A stretch of DNA of 64,000 nucleotides. Source: Flabesymbios commensalis (lineage: Eukaryota; Annelida; Polychaeta; Terebellida; Flabelligeridae). Of the stretch, positions 37,201 through 43,099 are shown one piece after another. The stretch is taken from assembly GCA_964017125.1 (NCBI GenBank), contig OZ024912.1, positions 83,572,662-83,636,661 on the forward strand. Reading direction: 5' to 3'. Numbering within the stretch: the stretch's first letter is position 1; each line of letters begins with the position of its first letter. The position numbers and the translations under genes are program-made. The notes under the pieces are model-generated. The model ran no database searches. It had not been told where the DNA came from and was given only the letters and a program-made list of their open reading frames with translations.

Positions 37201-39328
37201 ACAACGAACATCACTTTCTTTTTAATAGAAACTAGTTTTATTGAAGTTTAATGAAGATCACTTTAGCAAAATTAGCCTGAAGGTCGGTCACCTTTTCCTG
37301 AAGTGTTCCGCATGCGGCAGACTGTGGTCCACAATATAATCAGCAAATGTCTGCATCACTTTATGATGAGCCTGTAGTACAAAAATAACAAAACAATATC
37401 AGACACCAGCCTCCATAAATCGTAAACCAAAAAATTGTAATTTGAAAACATACAATGTAGTTGGTACATATACTACCATTGCATTTCAAATGAATAATTT
37501 TTTTCCACATATTTATGATATTTATCATTATTATACTATAAATAACCTATTTGGATTCACATTATTATTATCCTTATACTAATCATTGAATTGCTGGAAA
37601 CTTTGTTGATATTCCGGCAGGCCTATTCTAGGGAGAATTTAAGCAGTCTGATTCAGTGTAAAGCAATAGTAGGCCTTAATTCAGCAGTGTTTCTGGCTCT
37701 GAAAAAAGTTGGAGTCAGACAATTTGAAGATTCTGACTCCAAACCTGGTGTTGGCCGCCGAAGGCAATCGCAACTCCAGGGGGTCCGGGGGGCATGCCCC
37801 GCCAGAAATTTTTGTTTCTGAGAAGGTTTTAGGTGTCTTCTAGTGATATCTAAAGGTACATTTCAAGCTTTAAAAAAACTATTTTTCGTCAGAGGGGGAA
37901 GCTTGTCGACATGACAATAGATCAGAAACACTGTATTGCTTTACCCTGAACTAGATACAATATATCTGATGACGATTCAAAATCTTTGGGTGCATTATCA
38001 CACCAATTGGAACTACCCCCTTATATGCTGCTCAATTGTTTGTTTCTATTTTTCATTCATTTGAAGCTGGAATTGCTATTTCCAGCTTCAAATGACGAAA
38101 AATACATAGATAGTAAGGGTCTTCCCCCTGGCCCGGACCAGGGGGGATACAGATACTATCTATGTATTTTTTGTCATTTAAAGCTGGAAGCTGCTAACAC
38201 AACTTCCTGCTTTAGATGAAGACAAATATTTATATTAATGAAAAATAGACATCCACATTATTGAATTATTGGATAACCTGAGCAATTACCAAAAATATTT
38301 GAGCAAATTTAGTGATATTTCTCTTTGTTTGCATGCTAATACAAATCAAATGCGACGCTGGCCCAACATTGAACAAACATTGGTTGAACGTATTGTGATT
38401 AAACACAATAAGGATATTCTCAGAAAATAGTCCTTTATTTGCTTATATATCTTATTTAAATTTAGACCCACTTAAAGTTGTGTCTCGCTACTGTATTATT
38501 TATTAGTAAAAACTATAGTAGTGCTTAGAAGCGTAAAGGCTAAAGTTTACAGTTTACTATATATGCTAAACAACTCTGAATTTTCTGCAAATGAACATGA
38601 CTTGCTTAGTAAGCGACTTATATACCTGAGAGGGGCTGAGGGTATCGGCATATTCTCTGATGGCGGCGTGTACAGCTGTGACGCAGGCAAAATACAACGT
38701 CTGCAGATATCTGAACACAAACAGGATTAATATACATTAGGTAGTACAAAATTACACTAAAATTTAGAGGGATTATTGTTTCTGTGAAGCAAATGAAATG
38801 GCAATATTTTTGTCCAACCAAAAAGTGTTCAACCTACTTAGGAATATTAAATAATAAACTACCCTACAAGCATACAGTAGCAAAGATATATAGGTCCCTA
38901 CATACATATTGTGATTGTACCGTATTGTCGTATTACAGCTAAAACCCCTTTAACATTAGCATTTCTGCCATACTGACACCAAAACACAGTATCTCAAAAT
39001 ATATCAAAACAGTGAGTACTTAGCAATTATTGCCTTCAGACATTTTTATATGTATTTACTTGTATATATTTGCATAAGTTTGAAAGTTTATAAAGCCAAT
39101 ATTAATACCGGGTATTTTGAAGCTTATAAAGAAATCAGGTCCAAAAGCAGTAAAAGCAGTGCAATGTATGTACCTGCTTTCAGACATTTTAAGACACTGT
39201 GTTTTGTTTAAGCATGTCAGATTTTTATCATACATAAACATAACTTTGCAAGGTTAGCAACTGTGATATTTGCACTTACTTGACGTCACTGAGGCTGCTT
39301 CTTTCACAGGTTTGTGTGGCTTCACTCA
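16102..39328 (-). CDS. DNAAF9: DNAAF9 / C20orf194 (Shulin) dynein arm assembly factor, 22 exons, 5' incomplete
   Basis: Twenty-two exons with GT/AG borders join without a phase error into 2450 nt: 815 residues plus stop TAA at 16102-16104. They follow the order of vertebrate DNAAF9 from about its first third to the end. Landmarks in partial-protein numbering: AVYDIPSLDHQGSTLGSVIF (about 106-125), LPVHYALSTSQLILAFMPKSK (about 268-288), GLPGSGKD (404-411), PLEKKRFV (about 622), GNVYHVKG (about 645) and HLEPLPDGWFYNGSQYVSLD (about 753-772). The family acts in the cytoplasm of ciliated cells; the Tetrahymena orthologue Shulin binds and locks outer dynein arms for delivery to cilia. The vertebrate protein is near 1180 residues, so roughly 390 N-terminal residues are not here. 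The identification rests on remembered family sequence. Confidence 0.93.
16359..16512 (+). repeat. Two tandem copies of a 77 bp T-rich unit
   Basis: ATGTTTCTATTTTTATATG begins at 16359 and again at 16436. The copies differ at a few bases. Confidence 0.85.
16600..16862 (+). mobile_element. Family C MITE
   Basis: Hairpin TTTTCACCCACTTGAAGTTG with its inverse at 16787-16834, preceded by the family's TCAAATTAAACAATATGGG-type body. Confidence 0.65.
16863..17085 (+). mobile_element. Family C MITE, second copy
   Basis: Hairpin arms TCTCACCCACTTGAAGTTG and CAACTTCAAGTGGGTGAAAA type at 16900-16961. It directly follows the preceding copy. Its 3' limit is unclear. Confidence 0.55.
17090..17322 (+). 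mobile_element. Family A MITE
   Basis: GTCGTCAGAATATGACG hairpin, AAGTCGATCCCCGCACTG, AATGAAGCGGAAAGAGC and CGCTTTAAGGGTTAA in family order. Confidence 0.75.
17319..17470. mobile_element. Short TTAA MITE chained to family A
   Basis: TTAACCCTTTCACTGCGG at the left and CCGCGGTGAAAGGGTTAA at the right are inverse. It shares its left TTAA with the end of the preceding MITE. Confidence 0.7.
17485..17578 (-). CDS. DNAAF9: DNAAF9 exon
   Basis: Encodes KQQHLEPLPDGWFYNGSQYV to SSTHP, matching vertebrate HLEPLPAGYFYNGTQFVNF. Acceptor GTTACAG, donor GTATTA. Confidence 0.95.
17637..17794. repeat. 12 bp minisatellite
   Basis: About 13 copies of CCCCTGTATAAC and close variants, 59 bp upstream (in transcript order) of the exon at 17485-17578. 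Confidence 0.9.
17826..17945 (+). mobile_element. Family C MITE beside an exon
   Basis: Arms TTTTCACCTACTTCAGGTTG and CAACTTCAAGTGGGTGAAAA; ends GGTTTATGGGTTAA. It ends about 10 bp from the DNAAF9 exon at 17956. Confidence 0.7.
17956..18021 (-). CDS. DNAAF9: DNAAF9 exon
   Basis: Twenty-two codons, KPERKLNRMRSSLTRAEIER then IH, matching vertebrate [20 protein letters not shown]. Acceptor TTTGCAG, donor GTACGT. Confidence 0.92.
18028..18540. mobile_element. Eroded family D and two family A remnants
   Basis: A family D body (TATTTGACTAACTGAGCATC) is followed by two stretches with CATAACATAGGTATTCAAA and GGTCTCCATGG, each closing GTATTTCAGCGTTG-like. The hairpins are mostly lost. Confidence 0.55.
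18707..18842. repeat. Imperfect 135 bp palindrome
   Basis: Arms CGGCGAGATGGGCTGATCTC and GAGATGAGCCCATCTCGCC, then TCACCACATCAAGGCC against GGCTTGGTGTGGTGA. Outer arms TACTGCA and TGCAGTA extend it. It ends 27 bp from a DNAAF9 exon. Confidence 0.75.
18869..19062 (-). CDS. DNAAF9: DNAAF9 exon
   Basis: Encodes SDRPQEVTYTVLPQQLSITP to LQQWLRTCAPQ, including SLTFTGCGLNRDKLQQWLR, matching vertebrate LVFIGCSLKEDSIKDWLR. Acceptor TTTCAG, donor GTACGA. A partial copy of its 5' edge lies at 19143-19193. Confidence 0.92.
19143..19193 (-). repeat. Partial duplicate of a DNAAF9 exon edge
   Basis: TGTGTATGTCACCTCCTGTG and GTCTATCTGACTGTAAA repeat the acceptor and first codons of the exon at 18869-19062, about 120 bp upstream in the intron. 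Confidence 0.75.
19194..19945. other. DNAAF9 intron, mostly unrecognised
   Basis: AT-rich. A weak family C-like segment (near 19666-19760) with GTAGTTGTGTTTCACTACCAC is the only repeat seen. Confidence 0.45.
19946..20195 (-). mobile_element. Family B MITE
   Basis: TTAACCCTTTAAGCCCTCAC at the left and GCTTGAAAGGGTT at the right, with the ATTTTCATCCACTACAAG hairpin. It ends 45 bp from the exon at 20240. Confidence 0.75.
20240..20421 (-). CDS. DNAAF9: DNAAF9 exon
   Basis: Encodes WQGSYKASPSKPAMTEVNFK, PLEKKRFVTRLKLLKN and GNVYHVKGIVRIV, a strongly conserved block. Acceptor GTTCAG, donor GTGAGT. Confidence 0.94.
20608..20650 (-). mobile_element. SINE tail fragment
   Basis: GGTTTTAGGTCACCTTTGTG matches only the 3' tail of the dimeric SINE. 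Confidence 0.6.
20681..20702 (+). repeat. CA/TA microsatellite
   Basis: A short CA run followed by a TA run. Confidence 0.8.
20884..20970 (-). CDS. DNAAF9: DNAAF9 exon
   Basis: Encodes SPDIDLIMADSAFNEASFIR to YLSCPG, matching vertebrate [20 protein letters not shown]. Acceptor TTTGTAG, donor GTAAGT. Confidence 0.92.
21260..21348 (-). CDS. DNAAF9: DNAAF9 exon
   Basis: Encodes STTLDDMQHLVKSCNPDVAL and on to LLAEHGEIT, matching vertebrate NPAAAFILAENGIVT. Acceptor TTTCAG, donor GTCAGA. Confidence 0.92.
21367..21584 (+). mobile_element. Family D MITE
   Basis: It runs TTAACCCTTGTCCTGCTG to AGCAGGACAAGGGTTAA, perfect inverse ends, with GTCATTTGACAAATGAC at the hairpin position. Confidence 0.75.
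21585..21839. other. DNAAF9 intron, family E trace only
   Basis: TGTTGGGCCACTGTCTGCGA near 21716 is a half foldback of family E. No other structure is seen. Confidence 0.45.
22036..23335. mobile_element. 1.3 kb DNA transposon, non-autonomous, ends TACCGTATATCCCCG
   Basis: Left TACCGTATATCCCCGCGTAT and inverted right TACCGTATATCCCCGTGTAT form terminal inverted repeats with near-terminal TGTATAATACGAG on both sides. TA on each flank is a possible target duplication. There is no transposase frame. The superfamily is unassigned. Confidence 0.75.
22992..23104. mobile_element. Family E foldback inside the 1.3 kb transposon
   Basis: CCCAGGAAACACGACACATT opens it, ACCCAATGCTGGTACAATG and its inverse form the arms, and CTCTTGTTTGCT closes it. 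Confidence 0.75.
23378..23502 (-). CDS. DNAAF9: DNAAF9 exon
   Basis: Encodes AVTICLNPDNALMRDNYCLP to NNIVFTSPSQ, matching vertebrate LDQCSQGLVSNVVFTS. Acceptor GTTACAG, donor GTAAGT. Confidence 0.93.
23520..24395. other. DNAAF9 intron, no gene seen
   Basis: AT-rich, with a TAATATAATGTAT-rich stretch near 24100. A segment near 24225-24390 (TTGCGCAAGCAATAG, GACGCCTCCTCTATAAACCC) resembles the interior of the element at 48613-49241. Confidence 0.45.
24396..24670 (+). mobile_element. Family A MITE with doubled hairpin
   Basis: TTAACCCTTTCAGTGCGG starts it. The GACGTC palindrome is followed by a second CAGATTCTGACGTATAAAC arm. It ends CAGCGCTGTAAGGG. Confidence 0.75.
24790..24892 (-). mobile_element. 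Diverged end of a TACCGTATATCC-type transposon
   Basis: GTACTATACGCCGCGATATA and GGATAATACGC resemble the right end of the 22036-23335 element. It abuts the exon at 24893. Confidence 0.45.
24893..24969 (-). CDS. DNAAF9: DNAAF9 exon
   Basis: Encodes FTDTVSVVQAITCHPDKEIC and on to HLNI, matching vertebrate YTDVIDVVQALQTHPD. Acceptor TTTCAG, donor GTAACA. Confidence 0.92.
25003..25292 (+). mobile_element. Family C/D type MITE
   Basis: TTAACCCTTGTCAAATAAG starts it. The hairpin CAGTCACTTGAAGTTGTG with CACAACTTCAAGTGGGTG lies at about 25201-25257. Confidence 0.6.
25607..25845 (-). CDS. DNAAF9: DNAAF9 exon (P-loop-like)
   Basis: Encodes LMVTVLGGLPGSGKDVLCKS to MRVLLVVPG. GLPGSGKD resembles a Walker A loop (GxxxxGK followed by S/T) with Asp in the last place. 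Vertebrate DNAAF9 has a decayed GLPGCHAS here. RVLLVVPG downstream looks like a hydrophobic strand. Acceptor TTCTAG, donor GTGAGG. Confidence 0.94.
25853..26172 (-). mobile_element. Dimeric tRNA-derived SINE
   Basis: Reverse full-length copy: tail GAATCGGGCTTTAGGTCACC at the left, first head ending GGGCCCCCGCC at the right. It lies 8 bp from the P-loop exon border. Confidence 0.85.
26341..26472. repeat. Imperfect inverted repeat
   Basis: GCGATATGGAAAAAAACCAG and GTGCTGTATTTTCCCATATC are inverse, with outer TGTTCATTT and AAATGAACA arms. Confidence 0.65.
26656..26770 (-). CDS. DNAAF9: DNAAF9 exon
   Basis: Encodes FLDHFSYSSHTEKPIPGRHL to GDTEE, matching vertebrate WFLQHFAISS. Acceptor TTTCAG, donor GTAATG. 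A 2.4 kb Helentron-like element lies 15 bp upstream in the intron. Confidence 0.9.
26786..29230. mobile_element. Helentron-like (HINE) element with satellite core, copy 1
   Basis: It starts ACAAGACTACATAAGTCC, followed at once by GGAGCTCCCGC, and ends with a stem AGCTCCC...GGGAGCT enclosing TCACC/GGTGA. The core (about 27000-28660) is about 12 monomers of 140-154 bp carrying TTTTATAGTAATGGTCTAGC and GGCCATTTTGAATTTGAT. A GGTCAAGGTC region follows. Subterminal inverted repeats, internal minisatellite and a 3' hairpin match Helentron-associated elements such as pearl and DINE-1. No Rep/helicase is encoded. The small reverse frames are satellite shadows. Confidence 0.7.
29290..29535. repeat. Degenerate GATGAAGATATGATAA repeats
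   Basis: About ten irregular copies of AGATATGATAAGAATTGATG-like units, immediately 5' (on the plus map) of the exon at 29547. Confidence 0.75.
29547..29648 (-). CDS. DNAAF9: DNAAF9 exon
   Basis: Encodes HQRLQSQYTSSQRKSISAIS to SQIK, aligned to vertebrate KRLHSSAQKLFSALS. Acceptor TTTCAG, donor GTCAGT. The frame is fixed by both neighbouring exons. Confidence 0.82.
29760..29857. mobile_element. Family E foldback MITE, near perfect
   Basis: CCCAGCAAACACGACACATA and its inverse enclose AACCCAATGTTAGACC and GTTGG...CCAAC arms. Confidence 0.85.
30395..30465. mobile_element. Half family E foldback
   Basis: TAGCAAACACGTAACGTTGC and GTGTTGGCCAACTGTCTGTG represent one arm only. Confidence 0.5.
30804..30886 (-). 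CDS. DNAAF9: DNAAF9 exon
   Basis: Encodes VLPQWKQWAEDDGVLEQIEE and on to LET, matching vertebrate EVFSLWKQQ. Acceptor AACCAG, donor GTAAGT. Confidence 0.88.
31085..31185. repeat. GGCAGTATCTG foldback, copy
   Basis: AAAGGCAGTATCTG pairs with GCAGATACATGTACTGCCTTT. Related hairpins lie near 22285-22330 and 41226-41290. Confidence 0.65.
31204..31350 (-). CDS. DNAAF9: DNAAF9 exon
   Basis: Forty-nine codons, DSSSQVVLLIVYYKEELRRN to KAYKALFGE, matching vertebrate [20 protein letters not shown]. Acceptor TTTCCAG, donor GTAAGC. Confidence 0.92.
31389..32048. repeat. 44 bp minisatellite, 15 copies
   Basis: GCTAGGGCTGAGTATATACA starts each unit and AATAATTCAAGT ends it. 660 bp divide into exactly 15 units with only a few substitutions. 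It lies in a DNAAF9 intron. Confidence 0.95.
32150..32228. mobile_element. Family D hairpin
   Basis: TTCATTTAAAGCTGGAAATT and AGTTCCAGCTTCAAATGAATG are inverse. This is probably the other end of a family D MITE whose interior grew into the 44 bp minisatellite. Confidence 0.6.
32367..32470 (-). CDS. DNAAF9: DNAAF9 exon
   Basis: Encodes VVHWFEEGFIHIHPHCGPVI and on to IELYDG, matching vertebrate PEEGNVHFF...ISFYDG. Acceptor CCTACAG, donor GTAAGC. Confidence 0.9.
32488..33231. repeat. 372 bp tandem duplication of a family A / family B junction
   Basis: TGAGAATATATATAAATAG begins at 32488 and 32860. Each unit has a reversed family A MITE ending GTAAGGGTTAACCCTT, where a family B half begins at the same TTAA. 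The copies are almost identical. Confidence 0.9.
33232..33360 (+). mobile_element. Remaining half of a family B MITE
   Basis: AAATTAAAGAAAATTGCCATG to TTAATGCATGTGAGGG completes the family B copy after the duplication. Confidence 0.65.
33413..33853. mobile_element. 441 bp MITE with long inverted ends
   Basis: The left end TTTAACCTGCTAAGCC...TCTCTGTTTTAGAT is inverse to ATCTAAAACAGAGA...GCCTAAGCATGTTAAA over about 45 bp. The interior has two copies of GAGGGCGACGAAA in A-rich text. It ends 41 bp from the exon at 33894. Confidence 0.75.
33894..34044 (-). CDS. DNAAF9: DNAAF9 exon
   Basis: Encodes PLEKNYLNVLERCIKDD and on to STKILH. Acceptor TTGTAG, donor GTGAGT, fifty codons plus one base. Confidence 0.85.
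34136..34380 (+). mobile_element. Family C MITE, full length
   Basis: TTTAATCACCGGTGCCGC at the left and TTGGCGGTTAAAGGGTTAA at the right, with the ACTTGAAGTTGTGGCTCGCG hairpin. It serves as the reference for the deleted copy at 51862-51991. Confidence 0.8.
34377..34577 (+). mobile_element. Family C MITE chained to previous
   Basis: It shares TTAA at 34377 with its neighbour. A 30 bp piece, AAATTAAATCACATTTATTG and on, is repeated twice. The hairpin TCACTTGACGTTGTTGG with its inverse follows. Confidence 0.65.
34885..34955 (-). CDS. DNAAF9: DNAAF9 exon
   Basis: Encodes GSTHLDGSYLILTSYIPTFV then NFP, matching vertebrate [20 protein letters not shown]. Acceptor TTTCAG, donor GTGAGT. Confidence 0.88.
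35090..35320. other. DNAAF9 intron, no feature seen
   Basis: No recognisable terminus or hairpin before the family E cluster. Confidence 0.4.
35325..35700. mobile_element. Cluster of degraded family E foldbacks
   Basis: Repeated CCAGCGTCGCAGACGGTGG and CAATGTTGG/CCAACATTG words are arranged in at least three partial foldbacks, with CTTCCTGGCCACGGGG inserted. Confidence 0.6.
36030..36205 (+). mobile_element. Family C MITE
   Basis: Hairpin CACCTACTTGAAGTTGTGGG / CACAACTTCAAGTGGGTG at about 36110-36165, ending AATTTAGCGCTT. It lies 47 bp from the AVYDIP exon border. Confidence 0.65.
36252..36409 (-). CDS. DNAAF9: DNAAF9 exon (AVYDIP)
   Basis: Encodes RTVLEEGQW, VKTASVAVYDIP and LGSVIFTEAFIESS, one of the best-conserved blocks. 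Acceptor TTTCCAG, donor GTCAGT. The acceptor region is copied several times just upstream (36395-36735). Confidence 0.93.
36395..36735 (-). repeat. Four tandem copies of a splice-acceptor region
   Basis: TACTGTATGGCTGGAAACAG recurs at about 36400, 36512, 36607 and 36702 (period 95-114). On the transcript strand each reads CTGTTTCCAGCCATACAGTA, the acceptor and first codons of the exon at 36252-36409. Confidence 0.85.
36963..37007 (-). CDS. DNAAF9: DNAAF9 exon
   Basis: A 45 nt micro-exon encoding NIIDFKIEAFNNFN, aligned to the vertebrate TFHIHAVNNQG segment. Acceptor TTCTAG, donor GTAAGT. Confidence 0.82.
37292..37371 (-). CDS. DNAAF9: DNAAF9 exon
   Basis: Encodes AHHKVMQTFADYIVDHSLPH and on to HFRK. 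Acceptor CTACAG, donor GTGACC. Similarity to vertebrates is weak, but the phase fits both neighbours. Confidence 0.8.
37685..37933. mobile_element. hAT-like MITE with CAGTGTTTCTG ends
   Basis: CAGTGTTTCTGGCTCTG and the inverse GATCAGAAACACTG bound it. The GGGGTCCGGGGGGCATGCCC block inside is typical of a widespread invertebrate family. CAGTGTAAAGCAATA / TATTGCTTTACCCTG flank it like an outer repeat. Confidence 0.7.
38020..38275. mobile_element. Family D MITE with nested hairpin
   Basis: CATTTGAAGCTGGAATTGC hairpin copies lie on both sides of ATACATAGATAGTA / TACTATCTATGTAT, which itself encloses CCCCCTGG / CCAGGGGG. Confidence 0.7.
38355..38405. mobile_element. Half family E foldback
   Basis: GACGCTGGCCCAACATTGAA and GGTTGAACGT only. 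Confidence 0.5.
38626..38710 (-). CDS. DNAAF9: DNAAF9 exon
   Basis: Encodes YLQTLYFACVTAVHAAIREY and on to SPSQ, matching the helical IYAAVIEAVLAGI region of vertebrate DNAAF9. Acceptor TGTTCAG, donor GTATAT. Confidence 0.85.
39280..39328 (-). CDS. DNAAF9: DNAAF9 exon, most 5' one found
   Basis: Acceptor TTTTAG, donor GTAAGT. It encodes SEATQTCERSSLSDV and begins with two bases of a split codon, so at least one further exon must lie upstream. Confidence 0.75.
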
Positions 39329-39730
39329 CTAAAACACAGCAAATAAACAGACATAAATATCAGACAAGTAATAAACACATTTGTCTCCATATCTGACAAA
39401 AGCACTGACGCTAATCGTCAATAATGGCCTCAATGTCAAAGGTTAAAAAATAGATCAAAGGTCATAACCCCCAAAAGGCACATCTACACTGCCCTGAGGG
39501 ATGTGTGTCTGCAATATGAAAACAATCCGGCTAACGGTTTACAAGATATCATGCGGGAACAAAAAACACAGACGCACGACTGGACAACCGGACGGCTGGA
39601 TAGCCAGACATGCTATATATCCCCCGCCCTATTTTGTGGGCGGGAATAAAAAGTAAACATGCAAAGTGAGACACATTTGAGAAAATTGTGAGTTTCACAA
39701 CATGATTATCTTTCAACTGTAAACTTAGCA

Positions 39731-39843
39731 CAATTTATGACATTGTACGTCATTCTTTTTTATCATTTCAATGGGGGGACTCACTCATACACTATTTATG
39801 ACATTGTACGTCCTTCTTTTTTACCATTTCAATGGGGGGACTC
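39731..39843. repeat. 60 bp direct duplication
   Basis: TTTATGACATTGTACGT and TTTCAATGGGGGGACTCA occur twice with a 60 bp period. Confidence 0.8.
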
Positions 39844-39846
39844 AGA

Positions 39847-40212
39847 AGAACGTCCATAGACATCAGATTCTGATGTCTAAAGTTGATCCCCGCACAGAAA
39901 GAGCAAAATATTTACAAGAAAGGTTGTAAAGCCATAACAGATGAAGCGGGAAGGGGCAGTTCAACAATTGCGTATCGCCTAGAGGGAGGGGGGGGGGTGA
40001 TTAAGCGATGCGTTACGAACCGTAGTGAACACAACGTTAAAAAGCGTTACGAAGGGGTAAGGGGGGGGGGGGGTCAACAATTATTCAAAAAAGCGTTACG
40101 TAATTGTTGAACAGCCCCAAAGAGCTAACAAAGACATTAATTATGAATTTCAAATTGAAAACCTGTGATCACCATGATTTATACAAAAATATTTCAGTGT
40201 TGTAAGGGTTAA
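39847..40212 (+). mobile_element. Family A MITE interrupted by a hAT-like MITE
   Basis: GACATCAGATTCTGATGTC hairpin and AGTTGATCCCCGCAC at the left. AAAGAGCTAAC and TTTCAGTGTTGTAAGGGTTAA resume after 40119. Confidence 0.7.
39953..40119. mobile_element. 167 bp MITE with GGGGCAGTTCAACAATT ends
   Basis: The left end GGGGCAGTTCAACAATTGCG is inverse to AATTGTTGAACAGCCCC. It contains GCGTTACGAA words and two poly-G runs. A widespread hAT-like design in invertebrates. Confidence 0.75.
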
Positions 40213-40436
40213 ATCGGGCCAGCCTGCATTCACGGGCGTGCAAAGCTTTCTGATAAATAAGACATTTTGTGTAAAATTTCAGAAAATATATGGGGGCCAG
40301 GGTAGACCTATTTGAGGAATCTGAATCATGGGGGGGGGGGGGGGTGTTTCCATGCACAGCCCTGCCATTATTATACAAATAACCTCCTTGAACCCAAATG
40401 TTTTAGTTTTACAACACCTTCGCTCGCCATAGTAGT

Positions 40437-40672
40437 TTAACTACTGTAGATCTGGTCATTTTCTCGTGTTTTAATTTTAGCTTGTTTAAATTTTCGCGAA
40501 ATTTCGATTTTGGACCTTTTCACGAAGTTTAGAATTCGCAAATTTTCATTTTCTCTATTAGCGCTATTATAATAAACATTTTCGCTAGATTTTTTAATTC
40601 ACGAATTTGTCCTCCTCGCTAAATTTGCTAAAATTAAAACCTCGCAAATTTTACCAGTTCTACAGTATCACA
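40437..40672. mobile_element. MITE with TACTGTAGATCTGGT ends and TTCGCGAA interior
   Basis: ACTACTGTAGATCTGGT pairs with ACCAGTTCTACAGTAT. The interior is rich in TTCGC/GCGAA words in both directions. Confidence 0.65.
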
Positions 40673-41084
40673 GTATTACAGCCACCCTGCATCAAAGATG
40701 CCTGAGCCCCTCCCCCAATGGCTCATTCGGTTCTGTTGTATGGTTAATAAACGTACAGGGTTTAAATATTGACATAAAAGTTGTGCATATACAATGCTCC
40801 ACACTGTTCAAAGGCCTGTAGTGTGCAATGATGTCTATGGTATTATATACTATAAAGAGCTCTTGAAGTAATTGGATAAGAGTAGGTCATAGTTCCGACT
40901 TCCGGCTTCTTAATATTGCAATGATTGTGCAGAAAACGATGTAAAGCAATATTATATTGACTCACTCAGAGACGCCAGTATAGGCGACATCTGGTGACTG
41001 AGTGTTGTGCTTGTGTACGCCACCTGGTGAATACCGCCCTCTCTTTATGTGCAATCAGTGTGATGATTGGATTTATGACAACAG

Positions 41085-41199
41085 CCGAGCAAACATGAGA
41101 CATTCACCCAATGTTGTTTCAATGTTGGCCCACCGTCTGTGACGCTGGCCGAACATTAAAACAACCTTGGGTGAAAATGTCTCGTGTTTGCTGGGCGGA
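41085..41199. mobile_element. Family E foldback MITE
   Basis: GAGCAAACATGAGACATTCA and its inverse ATGTCTCGTGTTTGCTGGGC bound CAATGTTG arms. Confidence 0.8.
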
Positions 41200-41225
41200 G
41201 ATCAAAGCTGTTTTTTATGGCTAAT

Positions 41226-41290
41226 TCAAAGACAAACAGCGGTAACTGCTTACTTGCAAAGTCACCAGCTACTGCTGTTTGACTTTGAGG
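41226..41290. repeat. CAAACAGCGGTAACTGC foldback
   Basis: AAACAGCGGTAACTGC pairs imperfectly with GCTACTGCTGTTTG around CTTACTTGCAAAGTCACC, akin to the hairpin at 31085. Confidence 0.6.
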
Positions 41291-41601
41291 ACAGTCATCG
41301 CTATCTCATATCAGATCAGCGTACATCAATCCTTTATCAGCTGGTGGTGCGTAGAAGTGTCATGTGATCAAAAATTACATAAAAAAAATCTTCATCCATT
41401 CTAATCCGACGTTTGCGCATTCTACGAAATGTTAATTTTTTAATTACTCACATAACTAAACTGGGAAGAAAGCTTTTTATACACCACGGCCATAAATTAA
41501 TCCTTCAAACGCATATATATGGGCCTAAGAGAATAAATTATATGTCTTTGACTGAGTAAGATTGCGTCAGGTTTGGGTTGTAGGAATGTGTTGTATCACG
41601 C

Positions 41602-41705
41602 TGCAGTCGCGAAAAACAAGACACGTTGAACCAATGTTGGCTCAATGTTGGGCCGATGTCGCAGATGATGGGCTAACATTGGATCAAAGTATGTGTTAAC
41701 TGGGT
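41602..41705. mobile_element. Family E foldback MITE, diverged
   Basis: GACACGTTGAACCAATGTTG and ACATTGGATCAAAG arms around TGTCGCAGATGATGG. Confidence 0.65.
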
Positions 41706-41786
41706 GGCACGAGTCGTTGGTACAATGTTTGTTTAATGTTGCGAAAGCGGCGTAGACGTTGGACCGACATGACCCATTGCAGCGAG

Positions 41787-42020
41787 GGGGCCGTCAGAAT
41801 CTGACGTCCATAGACGTCAGATTCTGACGTCTATGGAGTCAGAATCTGACGGCTAAAGTCGATCCCCGCAATGAAAGGGTTAACCATTGATAATGGTCGT
41901 AGACCCATAGCATAGGTATTCAAATGAAGCAGAAAGAGCTAACTAAGACTTTTATGATAATTTCAAATTAAAAAAAAACCTTTGATCTTTGTGGTTTGTG
42001 TAAAAAATATTTCAGAGCTT
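41787..42020 (+). mobile_element. Family A MITE with tripled hairpin arm
   Basis: GTCAGAATCTGACGTCCATA is followed by two further GTCAGA/TCTGAC arms before GTCGATCCCCGCAATGAAAG. It ends TTTCAGAGCTTCAGC. Confidence 0.7.
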
Positions 42021-43099
42021 CAGCAATGGGGTAACGTCTAGCGTTGTTGAGTGATGTAGCACATGTCACCATGGCCGTGACAACTTATACATCACTCTAG
42101 ACAAATGTCAGCTTATTACCGGCTTAGGGCACTACGAGATCCAATCCCTCAAATTATTTTTAGAAATAGAATTTACACACCCGCATGCAGAAGCACAAAA
42201 GTTGGCAATACTGCAGGCTGGCAATACAAACACAATCTAAATGAAAAGTTATAACTGTAATTGAACTATAGGGATAGAATTTTAGTTTTAAACGTGTGCT
42301 TCCGCTCTGGCAGGTCTATTTCCCCAGAATAATCTTCCATCAGAAATTAGAACATCTGGTACACATGGTACACTTACAATCTTATAAAAAAAGACACATC
42401 TATTTGCTTCTTGATTTCCAACCTCCAAAATCAAACCTCATGCTGTTTCTATGATGACGTCTTTCCACTGGTAAGGGGCATGGAAATATGGAATATGGAA
42501 TGGCTTTGAAGCTCTTATCTGCTTGAATAACGAGAGCATAAAAATAATTCCACCCTGGAATGATGATAAATATATTTATATTTATCAGTAACTGTTGTTA
42601 CACTACTTCCCAGACAGTGCTACAAACAATTCGCATCTCAGGGTAATTGAAATGAGGGGAACATGACTCCATTTAAATTATTTATTAAAACGAAACCTTG
42701 GTAGGTCATTAGTTCTGTGTAAGGGATTATACAACATGATATGCAAACTAGATAAAAACATGTAAAAAAGATATTATTATTTATCATTGACCTAAATCCC
42801 CGAACATTGTATCAGCATGGTTGACGAGATGGGTCGAGACGAGAAGAATCTACAACAAAATATTTTATCAATTGAATTCGATTTGAAATGTCATGAGAAT
42901 GTACGTACATATATCTGTATGGTTCTAGCACGACAAGGGTTACCATAAGCCCCACCTGGTGCACCAGGATGTAATTAGCCCCAGCAATGCGGGGATTCCC
43001 CTATCTGCCCACACATTCAAATCAAAGAAAACTGACCCAGCCGATAATTGAGAGAATTACCTGCAGATCGTTATGGCTAATTGCGGTTGGCTCTCGTTT

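Noticed and set aside
40960-41050. Possible upstream DNAAF9 exon on the - strand ending at a GTGAGT donor
   Set aside because: The phase would fit, but the encoded residues (VAYTSTTLSHQMSPILAS) do not resemble the expected RTYFFGATHVPYLG region.
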